Numbered from the stretch's first letter, positions 38,803-48,125 are shown. The stretch is DNA of 64,000 bases from Cupriavidus sp. EM10 (GCF_018729255.1 NZ_CP076062.1:263128-327127), one strand, 5' to 3'. The notes: a model not told the origin generated them from the letters alone. A program made the numbers and translations.

Positions 38803-38873
38803 GTCCCCGATCGGAGTGCCCGGGTGGCCGAGCTCCATCGTCCCGAACAATGAAGTGAAGCAACCGAAACCCC

Positions 38874-38916
38874 ATGCCCGCGCGCTCGACTCACGTCGTG
38901 CCGCGGGCATTTTTTG
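38874..38916 (+). terminator. Intrinsic terminator
   Basis: ATGCCCGCG and CGCGGGCAT stem, loop with CACGTCGTG, then TTTTTTG. Same style as at 940, 2868 and 39945. Confidence 0.85.
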
Positions 38917-38973
38917 TTACTGCGCGTCGCAGGGCTTGCAGGCGTCACCAGTGCGATTACGGGTAGGCGTTCC

Positions 38974-38995
38974 GCATACCTACCTGCAAGTCAAC
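38974..38995 (+). repeat. Leader motif copy
   Basis: GCATACCTACCTGCAAGTCAAC, 23 bases before the ATG at 39018; one of the best copies. Confidence 0.68.
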
Positions 38996-39017
38996 CCACC
39001 TTACCAGGAGAATCGCT

Positions 39018-39485
39018 ATGACTCAGCAGGAAAACCGAATCGGTTGCACGAACAAGACCGCGAGGGTAGTTATCGAAGCCAGTGGCACCAGCGAGTCCGC
39101 TGAGGCACCGACCTACGCCGCCTTCGACGTTACGCATTCGTTCATCGGCAAGCTTGCCAGGCTCGTTGCCGTGTGTAAGGCGTACGAGCTCACTGAGGCG
39201 CGTTTTGCCTGCTATCCAGCCTGGGGCCCCGGGGGCATTGAGGAGGAACTGCGACTGCAGAACGGTGAAGTGGTGGTCCAGCCTGACGGCACCTTCCGTT
39301 TCGCGGATTATCCGAGCGACGGTGGCTACATCATCCAAACGAGCAGCGCCCAGATCGCTGTACTGATGGAAAAGTTCGAGGCCGCTGCTGACGGCGATGT
39401 CTTCTTCTTGGACGACGATTTGAACCTGCATGCACGCTATGCAGAAGACTACGAGCCGATAGCCGACGAACCGGCACTCGCTTAA
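39018..39485 (+). CDS. Hypothetical protein (155 aa)
   Basis: The ATG at 39018 has AGGAGAATCGCT upstream. A beta-rich acidic protein (VTHSFIGKLARLVAVCKAYE, GDVFFLDDDLNLHARYAEDY). Single-gene cassette with its own leader and terminator. Not recognised. Confidence 0.7.
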   Translation: MTQQENRIGCTNKTARVVIEASGTSESAEAPTYAAFDVTHSFIGKLARLVAVCKAYELTEARFACYPAWGPGGIEEELRLQNGEVVVQPDGTFRFADYPSDGGYIIQTSSAQIAVLMEKFEAAADGDVFFLDDDLNLHARYAEDYEPIADEPALA

Positions 39486-39496
39486 ACCCTACATCC

Positions 39497-39542
39497 AGCC
39501 CCGTGCGCACCTCCTCAGGTGGCCGGGGCTTTCATTCTTTTG
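39497..39542 (+). terminator. Intrinsic terminator
   Basis: AGCCCCG and CGGGGCT stem followed by TTCATTCTTTT. Confidence 0.75.
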
Positions 39543-39563
39543 AAGCGTGGGTTTGCTTGTGAT

Positions 39564-39586
39564 GCATCTCCGTTGGCACTCAACCG
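39564..39586 (+). repeat. Leader motif copy (weak)
   Basis: GCATCTCCGTTGGCACTCAACC upstream of the gene at 39622. The CAAGT half is degenerate. Confidence 0.45.
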
Positions 39587-39621
39587 CGGCTCAACCCGCA
39601 TACTATTCAGGAGAATGGAAA

Positions 39622-39885
39622 ATGGCTTGCACTGCAAAGCAGATGACCTATGGACACGGCAATAGCATCATCCTTCTCGTGGCCGAGAAGATGGGTTTGG
39701 AGCCATCCCTGACCGACGCAGCCAAGCGACACCTACGGGGCGAAGAGACGCACCCCATGACCGGTGCCGCGATCGAGCGGGAGGCCGAGCGCATGAACGA
39801 CTTGTTGAAGCATGACGCCTCATTGATTGCCCAGGCCAACGGCCTTGCAGAGGGTCTCAAAGTTGAATACGGCTTTACCGCCTGA
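39622..39885 (+). CDS. Small hypothetical protein (87 aa)
   Basis: The ATG at 39622 has CAGGAGAATGGAAA upstream; a longer in-frame start at 39547 lacks a ribosome site and would cover the leader motif. Helical (REAERMNDLLKHDASLIAQA). Single-gene cassette. Confidence 0.68.
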   Translation: MACTAKQMTYGHGNSIILLVAEKMGLEPSLTDAAKRHLRGEETHPMTGAAIEREAERMNDLLKHDASLIAQANGLAEGLKVEYGFTA

Positions 39886-39944
39886 TGTCATGACCGCCGG
39901 CTTCCCGGCTGAGGCGTCTGTGGTCTGACCTCATCCCCCAATAA

Positions 39945-39988
39945 GCCCGCGTGCACGATCTCCCGATCGGCCGCGGGCATTTTCATTC
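39945..39988 (+). terminator. Intrinsic terminator
   Basis: GCCCGCG and CGCGGGC stem followed by ATTTTCATT. Confidence 0.8.
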
Positions 39989-40162
39989 GTAGTCGCCTAC
40001 TCGTCGTCGCGCGGCACGGCCGCCGCCGCGGCGGCCAGCGTCGCGGGCCTGTGAGGTTTATCTCCCGGTGTTTCCCATACCACACCCGTAAGGCTCACCC
40101 CGCCAGTCGGCGGGAGAGATATGACGCTTGTTCCAATCTCAACCGATCAAGGAGATGTACTC

Positions 40163-41146
40163 ATGTTGAAATCGACTCGACCCTTTGCAATTCTGGCTGC
40201 ACTGGCTGCTTCGCTGGCACTCGCTGCGTGCGGTGGTGGTGGTGAGGAGACGGTGAAGCCGGACTCCACGCCGATCATCTCGACTCCGCAACCGGGCAAC
40301 CCATCGAACCCCACACCGGCCGATCCGGCGAATCCGTCCGGTCCGACGACTCCGACCGATCCGTCGACACCGACTGATCCCTCGAATCCGACGACCCCGA
40401 CCAACCCGTCCGGCCCCGGTACGCCCGGCCTGAAGGTCACCGGCAGTGCATCGCTGGTTGGCTCGCAGAACGTTACCGTGCTGTTTGCAGGCACTGCGCT
40501 GAAGCCGACGGGTTTGGCTGGAAACTTCCTTTCGGCTCTGACCGTCCCTGCGACCGCGCAGGCAGTTACGGCAGAAGGGGCGTACAGCACGCTGGGTGCC
40601 AGCAGTGGCGCGATGTCGGTGAAGCTGTCCGACGTCGCAGAAATCGATGATGTGGCCGGCAACGGTCAGTATGCGATCGGCCGCTGGAAGGTTGGCTCGT
40701 TCGACGTCACGACGCCGACGGTCAACAACACCCAGACGCTCCGGGTCAACCAGGCTGCGCCGTATGCAGTGGGCATCCCCCTGGATCTGTATTCGGGCCC
40801 GAGCACCGGCACGCTGGCATGCGCCTACGAGGCTTCGACGAAACCGACGAGCTTGGATGGTTCGACCGCCGCTGGCACCTTCAATGGTGCGGGCAGCTCG
40901 GCGATCATCAACCTGGCTACGAAGGTGATCACACTGAACCTGTCGCTCGATATCGGCGCTGACCATGGTGTGACTTTGTCGAAAACCAACGTGTTGGTGG
41001 ACATGCCGACCACTGGCGGTGGTTCGTCCGTGATTGCCGAGACGGTTGGCTCGGACCTGAGCAAACCCTATCTCGTGATTGCGTACGGTACCGTTACCCC
41101 GACCAGCGGAGACGTGGGAGGCCTTGCGGTCTTCCGTTGCCAGTAA
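40163..41146 (+). CDS. Surface lipoprotein with Pro/Thr/Asp repeat stalk
   Basis: A 327-residue protein; start at 40163 with AAGGAGATGTACTC upstream. The lipobox is LALAACGGGG. Residues about 35-95 are a repetitive stalk built from units such as TPTDPS and NPTTPT, then a beta-rich globular domain with two Cys (LACAYEAST, AVFRCQ) that may pair. Such stalk lipoproteins are usually displayed on the outer membrane. The repeat tract could vary in length between strains. Confidence 0.72.
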   Translation: MLKSTRPFAILAALAASLALAACGGGGEETVKPDSTPIISTPQPGNPSNPTPADPANPSGPTTPTDPSTPTDPSNPTTPTNPSGPGTPGLKVTGSASLVGSQNVTVLFAGTALKPTGLAGNFLSALTVPATAQAVTAEGAYSTLGASSGAMSVKLSDVAEIDDVAGNGQYAIGRWKVGSFDVTTPTVNNTQTLRVNQAAPYAVGIPLDLYSGPSTGTLACAYEASTKPTSLDGSTAAGTFNGAGSSAIINLATKVITLNLSLDIGADHGVTLSKTNVLVDMPTTGGGSSVIAETVGSDLSKPYLVIAYGTVTPTSGDVGGLAVFRCQ

Positions 41147-41157
41147 CTGTTGTCCAG

Positions 41158-41195
41158 CACGCCGCGGAGCTTCTCCGCGGCGTCTTTTTCCTTTC
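41158..41195 (+). terminator. Intrinsic terminator
   Basis: ACGCCGCGGA and TCCGCGGCGT stem followed by CTTTTTCCTTT. Confidence 0.9.
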
Positions 41196-41522
41196 CTGCG
41201 CCGCGGCTTTGGAGTTACCCCGGGGTAATGGTCCTTGCCACGGGGGCCATCCTCATGTCTAATAGACCCCATACCGAAACACACATCGGTCTCAGATTCT
41301 CCTCTGAGGTTGGGAAGCGATCGAAAGATCGCACTTGCAGTCAAAGGCCCGCACGATTGAAAGATCGTGCGGGCCTTTGGCTTTCTGGGCTCAGCTTTCC
41401 TCTGCGACAGCCCTGGATCGAGCGCGCACGGCCGGCTCTGTCCTGTTTCTTGGCAAGTAGAAAGATCTCACGTATGATTCGTAACACGTATCTATACGAT
41501 AACTGTCAATCCCACCCGCGTT
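41196..41522. other. Intergenic region with a second strong hairpin and a promoter
   Basis: No gene is supported. AAAGGCCCGCACGAT and ATCGTGCGGGCCTTT (41343-41377) form a long perfect stem, possibly the terminator of a non-coding transcript starting upstream. The 17-bp motif is at 41482. Confidence 0.5.
41482..41498 (+). promoter_or_regulatory. 17-bp operator-like motif
   Basis: TAACACGTATCTATACG, 24 bases upstream of the gene at 41523. Near-perfect copy. Confidence 0.6.
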
Positions 41523-42697
41523 ATGCAGGCATTCATCAAGTTTTTGTTGTCTTCCTTGGGTTTGGTCAGGAAGCAGGAGTTTCAAGCGAAAGTAGATCTC
41601 GTCAGCGATCTGTCAAAGACGCTTGACAAGCGCGAGGAGCAGCTTTCCCTTTTGCGGTCGACACTCGCGACGACTGAGCGCGCTCTGACGGGAAGCCAGG
41701 AAGAGAATCGGAAACTGCGAGAAGCAGCTCAGCAAGAACGGGACCGCCAGGACTGGTGCTTGCCCTCACTGGTGGAGTTTCCGCCTGGGACGCCCGCAAG
41801 CTTCCATGAGAAAACATGGAAATTCCGAAGCGCATTCCTGAGGGATGGTGCATCGCCGTCCGACGTGAGCCGTATGGACCAGTTCTCTAGTCCAGCGCGA
41901 TGGGCGTTGTACTGGTGCGTTGTCCACGCTTGTCGCGCTGCCGCAAATGCGGTCGTGGCCAAGGTCGAGGACGGGGTCTCCGGGGAGTTCTTGAAGGCAT
42001 TGGCTTCAGAAGTCGGGACGGCATCGAGGTTCTCCGCCGAAAGCGGGAATCTGCAGGTTGCCTATAGCGTGATCTTTGAGCATGCCAAGCCGGCAGTGAA
42101 GGAAGCGGATGTAGGTGCCGATATTCTCCTGATCGTTGCTGGACAGCAGGTGGCAGGGAGCGGCTTTGCGAGGGCTTTCTGGATTCAGGCAAAGAAGGCT
42201 GAAGCCGATGCCAACCCATTCACGCTTCACTACGACCAGAAGAACACCAAGGGCTTGCAGGTTGACGCACTAACCAAAGTGCATAGGCCAAATCGGGGTT
42301 CGTTCGGGTTGTATATCCAGTATTCCAAGCTTCCGTACGTTCCTGCGGTGTCTGTGTCCAGTCTCCCACGGGAGAACGGAGTTCTGGCCGCGGATCTGTC
42401 CGACCTCGGTTTGTGTATGCCGGAATACATCGTCGCGCACGCGGGTGTTGGGGGAGGATCGGTTCCTTCGCGGATACAGCGGAAATCCTGGCCTACCTTG
42501 ATGAGGTTTCCGATATGAAGCCCTTCTACGTCGCTACGGTCACTGCGGAAGGGGGGCTGGAGCTTGATCAGAAGCGAGCCAACAACCAGTTGCTCTCTAC
42601 GATCACAGGCCATTACCGCCAACGGCTTGGGCTCAACCGGGTAGCAGAGAACGACAGCGCGACACACTCGCAACGCGACAGGGACTTTGAGATGTGA
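41523..42697 (+). CDS. Hypothetical protein with N-terminal coiled coil (one-base frameshift, ~391 aa)
   Basis: The ATG is 24 bases after the 17-bp motif. After a short hydrophobic start comes a coiled coil (LSKTLDKREEQLSLLRSTLA) and then a globular domain (GADILLIVAGQQVAGSGFAR, FWIQAKKAEADANPFTLHYD) that loosely recalls nuclease-type folds with a QAK-like lysine motif; I would not assign a function on this. The frame breaks in GGGGG near 42452; repaired, it reads GRIGSFADTAEILAYLDE to 42697. Confidence 0.6.
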
Positions 42698-42806
42698 AGG
42701 CAGGTTTGCGGTCGTTGACAGAAGAGATAGCGGGTGCCGGTATTTCTTGGTCAATTCTGCATGCCGCAGCGTCGCAGCAGACGAATATATGACAGGGAAG
42801 ACTCCG

Positions 42807-43064
42807 ATGAAATCATGGGACTACAAAGAAGTAACAAACGAGGCTGAGCATCGTATTCAGCAGCTCTTGGAGGCATCCCGTGGTAAGCCTGCCGAGGAAG
42901 CTGAGCGTCTGCGCCAGTTTGCTCATGGCGTCTATGTTCTGTGGGATGGGCTGACACTCGGTTGGCGGCCAAGCGGATTGGATGATGGGACGCGGCTGTT
43001 GAACCTGTTGGGGTCATACCAATTTACATGGCGCACCGAACTGGGTTTGCCGGCTGACGCTTGA
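42807..43064 (+). CDS. Small hypothetical protein (85 aa)
   Basis: The ATG at 42807 has GGGAAG eight bases upstream; an ATG at 42789 is in frame. Helical with WDYKEVTNEAEHRIQQLLEA. Not recognised. Confidence 0.6.
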   Translation: MKSWDYKEVTNEAEHRIQQLLEASRGKPAEEAERLRQFAHGVYVLWDGLTLGWRPSGLDDGTRLLNLLGSYQFTWRTELGLPADA

Positions 43065-43106
43065 TAGCCAACGGCATACGGTTGGCGAATGTGCGCTATC
43101 CGAGCA

Positions 43107-43481
43107 ATGAGCGAGTTGAAAATGAAGATTTCCAGCGAGATCAAAGACCAGGCGAAGTACCTCGAGTCCTATGTGGTCCTGGACACCGTCACCGCGGCGG
43201 GTAAGTTCGCGGTAGGCCTCGGCATTGGCAATGTCGCACGCGAAGGGCTGTATCTGACGCCCGTTGGGCAGGCGGCTTACGAGCGATTGAAGGAGCTCGG
43301 GAAGAACTCGCCTCAGCTGGTCGATGTGGCATCCAAGTTCAAGGCAAAGGAGCTCGTTCGCCAGGCTTTCCTCAAGGCCGACGCCGGCGGCTCGATCTTC
43401 TTCGTTTGCAGGGAAGGCATCTACGACACGGTCTACGACCTTCTGAACGTCATAGGCTCCAGCACTGCAGCAGCGGCGTAA
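43107..43481 (+). CDS. Hypothetical protein (124 aa)
   Basis: Start chosen at 43107; 43089 and 43122 are possible. A small hairpin GCCAAC..GTTGGC (43068-43086) lies just upstream. Helical with SSEIKDQAKYLESYVVLDTV and YDTVYDLLNVIGS. Unknown role. Confidence 0.58.
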   Translation: MSELKMKISSEIKDQAKYLESYVVLDTVTAAGKFAVGLGIGNVAREGLYLTPVGQAAYERLKELGKNSPQLVDVASKFKAKELVRQAFLKADAGGSIFFVCREGIYDTVYDLLNVIGSSTAAAA

Positions 43482-43493
43482 CGGACAATCGGA

Positions 43494-44015
43494 ATGGCTA
43501 CACAGTGTCTTGATGACGTCGCCACCGCCGGAGAGCCGACCGGGCGGTCTGAGCAGTACCTGGTCGGATGGCGTTTTGGCGACTGGTATTTGCAGCAGGG
43601 CGGTGACCCTGATGGCCGACCGGGCGAGCTTTGGTCTGCCGAAAAGGCCAGTGGCTTCCTTGACCGGTTGGCCTTGGGGGTTGAGGCGCCAAAGAGCGGT
43701 GCCGCGGGCGGGGCAGCGCCGGCCGAGCCCAGCTGGCCAGATGCCGAAGGGTCCGCCTTCGAGGTCCGAACCTCCGCACAGGGCGATACCGTCTGGGTCA
43801 ACTGGGCCGATGGCAGTTGTATTGCCCGCTTTAGCAAGCGATTTGGCATCGACGTTCACGCCAGCGGCGAAGCGCAGATGGCCGGGGCTCCCCAGTGTCT
43901 CTTCTGCGCTCACGGTGTTGCCGGCCCAGAGCAATGGCACACGTTCCGCCAGAAAGTGCGCGAGCACCATGGCATCGACGTCCCAGATGACGCGATCGCC
44001 TTCGCCGGCGAATGA
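43494..44015 (+). CDS. Hypothetical protein (173 aa)
   Basis: The ATG at 43494 follows a weak GGA. Contains an Ala/Pro/Gly-rich linker (KSGAAGGAAPAEPSWPD) between two globular parts and a C-terminal block (QCLFCAHGVAGPEQWHTFRQ). Stop overlaps the next start (ATGA), so the two are coupled. Confidence 0.65.
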   Translation: MATQCLDDVATAGEPTGRSEQYLVGWRFGDWYLQQGGDPDGRPGELWSAEKASGFLDRLALGVEAPKSGAAGGAAPAEPSWPDAEGSAFEVRTSAQGDTVWVNWADGSCIARFSKRFGIDVHASGEAQMAGAPQCLFCAHGVAGPEQWHTFRQKVREHHGIDVPDDAIAFAGE

Positions 44016-44695
44016 CCCGAGCGCACATCATTCGATTCTCACACCGTCTTTTCGAAGCATCCCCACCAATGCCGTTCCTCGCAGCCACCACGTTCTTGCT
44101 GTATGCCCACATGATCGCAACTTTCCGCGCGCTTTCGAACCGCGACGGACCGCAACGCATAACTGCCGTGCTGCATTGGCTGGCCGCAACAGTGGGGGCT
44201 TGCGCGGTGATCTTCGGCTTCGGCCTAGAGGCAGTTTTCACCGGGGCGCAGCGACCAGGCACCAACCTGAGCGTGCCGCTGTTTTTCGCCTTAGGCGTGC
44301 TAACCGTCGTCGTGTTCGGCAAGAAGCTGCTCGCGGCTAGGCACCAGGCCGCGGAAGGGCCCGCAATTCGGGTCGGCATGATCGTCTGGGCCGTGCTTGC
44401 CGGCATCTACCTGACCGGGACGACACTCGATCACTGGGTTTTCTTCAGCGACCGAGACAAGTCCGGCATCGGAGACGCACGAGCCCTGGGCGTCGATGAC
44501 GTCCAATGCGATGGCATCTCTCTCGTGCGAATCGACAGCGAGACGGCGCGGTACCGCTGCCCGACTTCGCTGGTTTGGGGCGGGGTACTGTCGGAGTGGC
44601 CGTTCGCGCCGTGGCCCAGCTACCAAGCAGGGGAGAGCGAAAAGCTGAAGCGCGGTATCGAGGCGCTCCACCGTAACGCCGTTCAGGCGCGGTAG
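44012..44695 (+). CDS. Integral membrane protein (227 aa)
   Basis: Three to four hydrophobic segments (AATTFLLYAHMIATF, LHWLAATVGACAVIFGFGLE, VPLFFALGVLTVVVFG, RVGMIVWAVLAGIYLTGTTL) and a soluble C-terminal tail. Coupled to the preceding gene. Not recognised. Confidence 0.65.
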   Translation: MTRAHIIRFSHRLFEASPPMPFLAATTFLLYAHMIATFRALSNRDGPQRITAVLHWLAATVGACAVIFGFGLEAVFTGAQRPGTNLSVPLFFALGVLTVVVFGKKLLAARHQAAEGPAIRVGMIVWAVLAGIYLTGTTLDHWVFFSDRDKSGIGDARALGVDDVQCDGISLVRIDSETARYRCPTSLVWGGVLSEWPFAPWPSYQAGESEKLKRGIEALHRNAVQAR

Positions 44696-44743
44696 CCTCT
44701 GGTGCTCTGCACATGGAGCGTTTCACGCGCCTAAAATTCATTG

Positions 44744-44772
44744 TTGACGTATCGATACGTGTTATGTATCAT
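44744..44772 (+). promoter_or_regulatory. Sigma-70 promoter with 17-bp motif filling the spacer
   Basis: TTGACG, 17-base spacer, TATCAT. The spacer contains CGTATCGATACGTGTTA (44748-44764), the motif in reverse orientation with a perfect ACGTATCGATACGT palindrome. A protein bound here would block RNA polymerase. Confidence 0.7.
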
Positions 44773-44800
44773 AAGAACCGCTGAGTAACCGAAAAGGTTG

Positions 44801-45057
44801 ATGCCCACCATGACTCCCCTTGTTGCTGCCCGTGCTGCCCTCGTGATTTGTGCCTTCATCTTCCTGATCGCTTTCCAGCGCCGGAAGCGCCTTTTCACCG
44901 TGAAAACGGACAACGCCTCCTCCGTGCCCCGGACTTCGACGCGTTTGTGACGGATCTGCTGGCCGAAAATCGCCTGACTCTCGTTCTGAGCGGCTTTTTC
45001 GCCACTCTCTGCCTCGTGTACGTCGTCTATACGCTGTTCGTGCCTGGCGCCGCCTGA
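44801..45057 (+). CDS. Small two-helix membrane protein (one-base frameshift)
   Basis: Start ATG at 44801 (or 44810). The first helix is AARAALVICAFIFLIAF, then basic RRKRLFTVKTD. One added base near 44920 continues the frame as SRAPDFDAFVTDLLAEN and a second helix LVLSGFFATLCLVYVVYTLF. Without repair, translation stops at 44950. Unknown role. Confidence 0.55.
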
Positions 45058-45082
45058 CCCCTTTCTCCTCGTATCACCGCTT

Positions 45083-45107
45083 GCCCGCGTTATGCGGGCT
45101 TTTTTCG
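45083..45107 (+). terminator. Intrinsic terminator
   Basis: GCCCGC-GTTAT-GCGGGC-TTTTTTCG. Confidence 0.88.
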
Positions 45108-45196
45108 CTCGAACATCGTGAGCCTTCCACTGAGGGTGTATTGCTACGCGATATGAAGCGAGATAGGTGGAAATGTGCTTGCCCAGGAGGGAAAAG

Positions 45197-46000
45197 TTGA
45201 AGTCAGTTCGCAGCCTGATCAAGGCAAAGGATGGGGCGGTGCGCTTTTGCGGCGTGGAAATGCCGCCGGAGACCGTTGATGGCCTGCGTGCGGTGCGCCG
45301 AGCGGCGTATGCCGCGTCACAGTTTACCGAGGAATCCTGTCGGTCGTTGCGGATGCTCGGTCTCATTGAGCCAGCTGCAGGCGCAAGTACGGGGGAAGGG
45401 GGCGATGCCATGCGTGATGGCGCCTCGCTGAAGCTCACCGTGTTGGGTGCCCTGGTGTTGCGCGTACTCGAAAGGCCGGAGGCTATTCGAGAGGATACAA
45501 ATACGACTGTATTTCCAGCAGATCCGGCCGTCTATGCGCTGGAGGCCAGTGCGGCGATCGCGCTCAGCAGGCTGTTTGCCGACAGGCGCGAAGAAACTCT
45601 GGCCATCGAGCTCGCGTTCCAAGCTGGCTATGCCGGCTACCCAAACCTTGAACCATCTCCGTTGCTCGCCAGCGATATCGCACTGGCGAAGAACTGGAAG
45701 GCCGGCTGGGGCCAACGCGAGTATGAGTTGCGACCGCTCACGCGAGAGGATCTACAAGCCAAGATCCGCGAGATGTCGGCGCTGGCCAACCAGGGATGTG
45801 GCCAGTTCTACGAGCTCTACGAGCAGCGATTCACCAGCATGGTGGATGGATGGCTCCCAGATCTGCGAGACGGCGAAAGGGCGGTTGCTCTTGAACTGTT
45901 GAAAGGAGAGGCGTATTCCCCTGATGCCGATGGACACTGGGCCTATGACGCCGAGGAGAACGACATCCATTTTGTGCCCAAGGACGGGGCTCGCGGATGA
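45197..46000 (+). CDS. Hypothetical protein (267 aa), TTG start
   Basis: A perfect AGGAGG six bases upstream selects the TTG at 45197 over in-frame starts at 45167 and 45173. Contains a long middle domain (PAVYALEASAAIALSRLFAD) and a helical C-terminal part ending near AYDAEENDIHFVPKDG. Not recognised. Coupled to the next gene by a four-base overlap. Confidence 0.65.
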   Translation: MKSVRSLIKAKDGAVRFCGVEMPPETVDGLRAVRRAAYAASQFTEESCRSLRMLGLIEPAAGASTGEGGDAMRDGASLKLTVLGALVLRVLERPEAIREDTNTTVFPADPAVYALEASAAIALSRLFADRREETLAIELAFQAGYAGYPNLEPSPLLASDIALAKNWKAGWGQREYELRPLTREDLQAKIREMSALANQGCGQFYELYEQRFTSMVDGWLPDLRDGERAVALELLKGEAYSPDADGHWAYDAEENDIHFVPKDGARG

Positions 46001-46701
46001 GCGGTTTTCAGCGTTTGAGAGTTCTCTGGTGCTGCAGCCGCAGGTTGGCTGGCCGGCGATCGAACGAGCCGTCTGGTGACGTCCACCTTGAGATGCTCGC
46101 CGAGCAGCGGCAGATCCTGGTTCCGTCCCGCTTACGCGTTGTTGGTCCATTCGATCTGCAGTTCCACCAACTGCCCGACCATCAGCTCAGGCTTTCCGCC
46201 AGCTCGCAGGCGCAGCTGCAGGCCGTCAGCACAGTTGTCAGCCAGGGCACCTTGGTGATCGAGGTCGATCCCGGTGCCCACCACGCGTTCGAACATCAGG
46301 GACGCGTAGTCGTCGGTATTGCCGCGCCCCAGATCGCCGGCGTTGCCGCGGGCGGCGACGCGATCGTCAGCATCGCCGATATCGACGTGGATGCGCTCGA
46401 GATCCAAGGTACCGACTCCAGTGAAGTATCGGCAGGCGGACGCTGCCGGCACCTCACAGTCTCCGCCGGCGGGATGAGCTCGATTGACTGCGAGGCACTG
46501 GTCACTTCTCAGGCCGATTGTCACATCACAGAGAACGCTTCCTGCAGAACCTTCGCCCTCGATTCCATTCGCGCGCAGGTATCAGGCCATGCGTCCTTCG
46601 CAATTGGCGGCCGTCCACGGAGGGAAGAAATCGCGATCGCGGACGACGGCTACGTCAGCCGGTTGTGGGGTGCCGCCGGCGAGGGACTTGTCTCGCGCTA
46701 A
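45997..46701 (+). CDS. GIN/DUF2807-like beta-solenoid protein
   Basis: A 234-residue protein whose middle is a run of short beta turns (HQGRVVVGIAAPQIAGVAAG, ISIADIDVDALEIQ-type spacing, VSAGGRCRHLTVSAGG), typical of the putative auto-transporter head GIN domain. No signal peptide is visible. Role unknown. Start overlaps the preceding stop. Confidence 0.55.
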   Translation: MSGFQRLRVLWCCSRRLAGRRSNEPSGDVHLEMLAEQRQILVPSRLRVVGPFDLQFHQLPDHQLRLSASSQAQLQAVSTVVSQGTLVIEVDPGAHHAFEHQGRVVVGIAAPQIAGVAAGGDAIVSIADIDVDALEIQGTDSSEVSAGGRCRHLTVSAGGMSSIDCEALVTSQADCHITENASCRTFALDSIRAQVSGHASFAIGGRPRREEIAIADDGYVSRLWGAAGEGLVSR

Positions 46702-46756
46702 CGAGTATGGATGGGGCGACGCCAAGTCGCCTCTGTTGCAAACAGGAGAAGGTGTC

Positions 46757-47044
46757 ATGAACAAAGCAGAGTTGGTGGCGAAAGTCGCCCAAGGTTGCGG
46801 TCTCACGAAGGTCGCCGCAGAGCGTGCACTTCAGACGGTCTTGTCGGCGATTGAGAACGAGGTCGCCGCGGGTGGCGAGGTGACCATTGTTGGATTTGGC
46901 GCATTCCGTGGGGTCACCCGCGCCGCCCGCGCCGCGCGAAACCCTCGCACTGGGGCCTTCGTCGAGATCCCCTCCAGGACGGTACCGACCTTCGCGCCCG
47001 GCAAGGGCTTCAAGGACAAGGTTGTTGGCTGGAAGCGCAACTAG
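46757..47044 (+). CDS. HU-family DNA-binding protein
   Basis: A 95-residue HU/IHF homologue: MNKAELVAKVAQGCGLTKVA, GEVTIVGFGAFRGV, and the DNA-gripping arm RAARNPRTGAFVEIPSRTVP, ending FAPGKGFKDKV. The ATG has GAGAAGG upstream. Element-encoded HU proteins can support recombination or silence host transcription; here it sits alone with its own ribosome site. Confidence 0.92.
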   Translation: MNKAELVAKVAQGCGLTKVAAERALQTVLSAIENEVAAGGEVTIVGFGAFRGVTRAARAARNPRTGAFVEIPSRTVPTFAPGKGFKDKVVGWKRN

Positions 47045-47089
47045 GCCGCGGCATTGAACCGCCGTTGTGGCCCCATCAACGGAGACATC

Positions 47090-47854
47090 GTGACTGCTAA
47101 CAAATCCACCACCGCCTTGGAACTGGGTTGGCCGCGGCGCCGGCAAGAGACCGGCTACTTCAGCGAAGTCGAGGCGTTGACTGACGGAATCCGCCTGGAC
47201 GCCGAATTTGCCAAGGAGCCGTGGCTTGTCCTCTGCCAGGTGTCCGATAGCTTTCTCTCGGAAGACTCCGGCATGGATGCCAGAGGCGTGCATGCGCAGG
47301 CGTTCAGACTAGGCGAGGCCTTTCCACGCGCGTACGTGGAGTTCGACTTGCTGTCGCCGTGCGCCGGCCAGACCCTCGAGGAGTGGCAGTTCCTGGATGC
47401 CTGCGATAGCGCCAGTAGTGCGTTGAGCTCTATGGCGATCGCACTGTCGCAATCGGCCGTGCAGGACGTCGGCCGTTTGCTCGGGTCCGCTCCGATCCTA
47501 CATCTCTCCCGCATTGAGGTGAGGGCTGACCAGCAAGGTCAAAGGTTAGGCGAGTGGCTCGGCCAGTTCATGCTGAGGTGGCTGTGCTCCTCTTTCGCTC
47601 CCGGACTACTGGTCGTGCAGCCATTCCCGCTCCAGTTCGAAAGCTGTTCGCCCTGTGAAGGTACGCCGGCACATGCGGCGTTCCGAGAGGAGTTGGGCGC
47701 TGCCACCGCCAAGCTCGCCGGCTACTACTGCCGGACCCTGAACGTCAACGCTGTACGAGAGGGCGATTCCCATCTCATTGGCGCTCTTGCTGGTTGGCGG
47801 CTGCTCGTCGACGAGTTCGGGTGGTCTTTGGCACCCCAGAAGGAATCAGAATGA
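47090..47854 (+). CDS. GNAT-like acetyltransferase candidate
   Basis: A 254-residue protein. GTG start at 47090 with GGAG six bases upstream. The segment ILHLSRIEVRADQQGQRLGE resembles GNAT motif A (beta strand, then Q/RxxGxG/A pyrophosphate loop). The flanks are unlike any family I know, so acetyltransferase activity is tentative. The stop overlaps the next start. Confidence 0.5.
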   Translation: MTANKSTTALELGWPRRRQETGYFSEVEALTDGIRLDAEFAKEPWLVLCQVSDSFLSEDSGMDARGVHAQAFRLGEAFPRAYVEFDLLSPCAGQTLEEWQFLDACDSASSALSSMAIALSQSAVQDVGRLLGSAPILHLSRIEVRADQQGQRLGEWLGQFMLRWLCSSFAPGLLVVQPFPLQFESCSPCEGTPAHAAFREELGAATAKLAGYYCRTLNVNAVREGDSHLIGALAGWRLLVDEFGWSLAPQKESE

Positions 47855-48125
47855 ACGTACGGACCATCATCGTGAACTGGCGGCAGAGCTTTCGCCCTTA
47901 TTTGCTGCTCACAATCGCCTTCAACGTCCTTGCGATTGCATTCCTGCTCGCGTCGGTCGCGATCACGGCCAGGGACCTACTCCACAGGAGCACCTGGTAC
48001 GTGCGTTTGTGGGCCGCCGCCGAGACCGTCGGCTGGGTATCCGGTGGGCTGGCTGTGCTGTCTGCGGCATGGCTGATTTGCAAACTCGTACGTCGCAAAC
48101 GACCAAGCAATGGGGTGTCGCATGA
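47851..48125 (+). CDS. Small membrane protein (one-base frameshift)
   Basis: Starts MNVRTIIVNWRQSFRPYLLL with two to three hydrophobic helices (FNVLAIAFLLASVAITA, TVGWVSGGLAVLSAAWLI). One added A near 48096 gives the ending VRRKTTKQWGVA with its stop inside the ATGA overlap with lepB. Unrepaired, the frame runs on to 48438 through part of lepB. Confidence 0.6.

Noticed and set aside
40139..41344. Minus-strand open frame of 401 codons
   Set aside because: It is antisense to the repeat-stalk lipoprotein. High GC and the repeats keep the frame open, and the composition is Arg-rich and unlike a protein.
43014..43970. Minus-strand open frame of 318 codons
   Set aside because: It lies opposite three coupled plus-strand genes with overlaps and ribosome sites.
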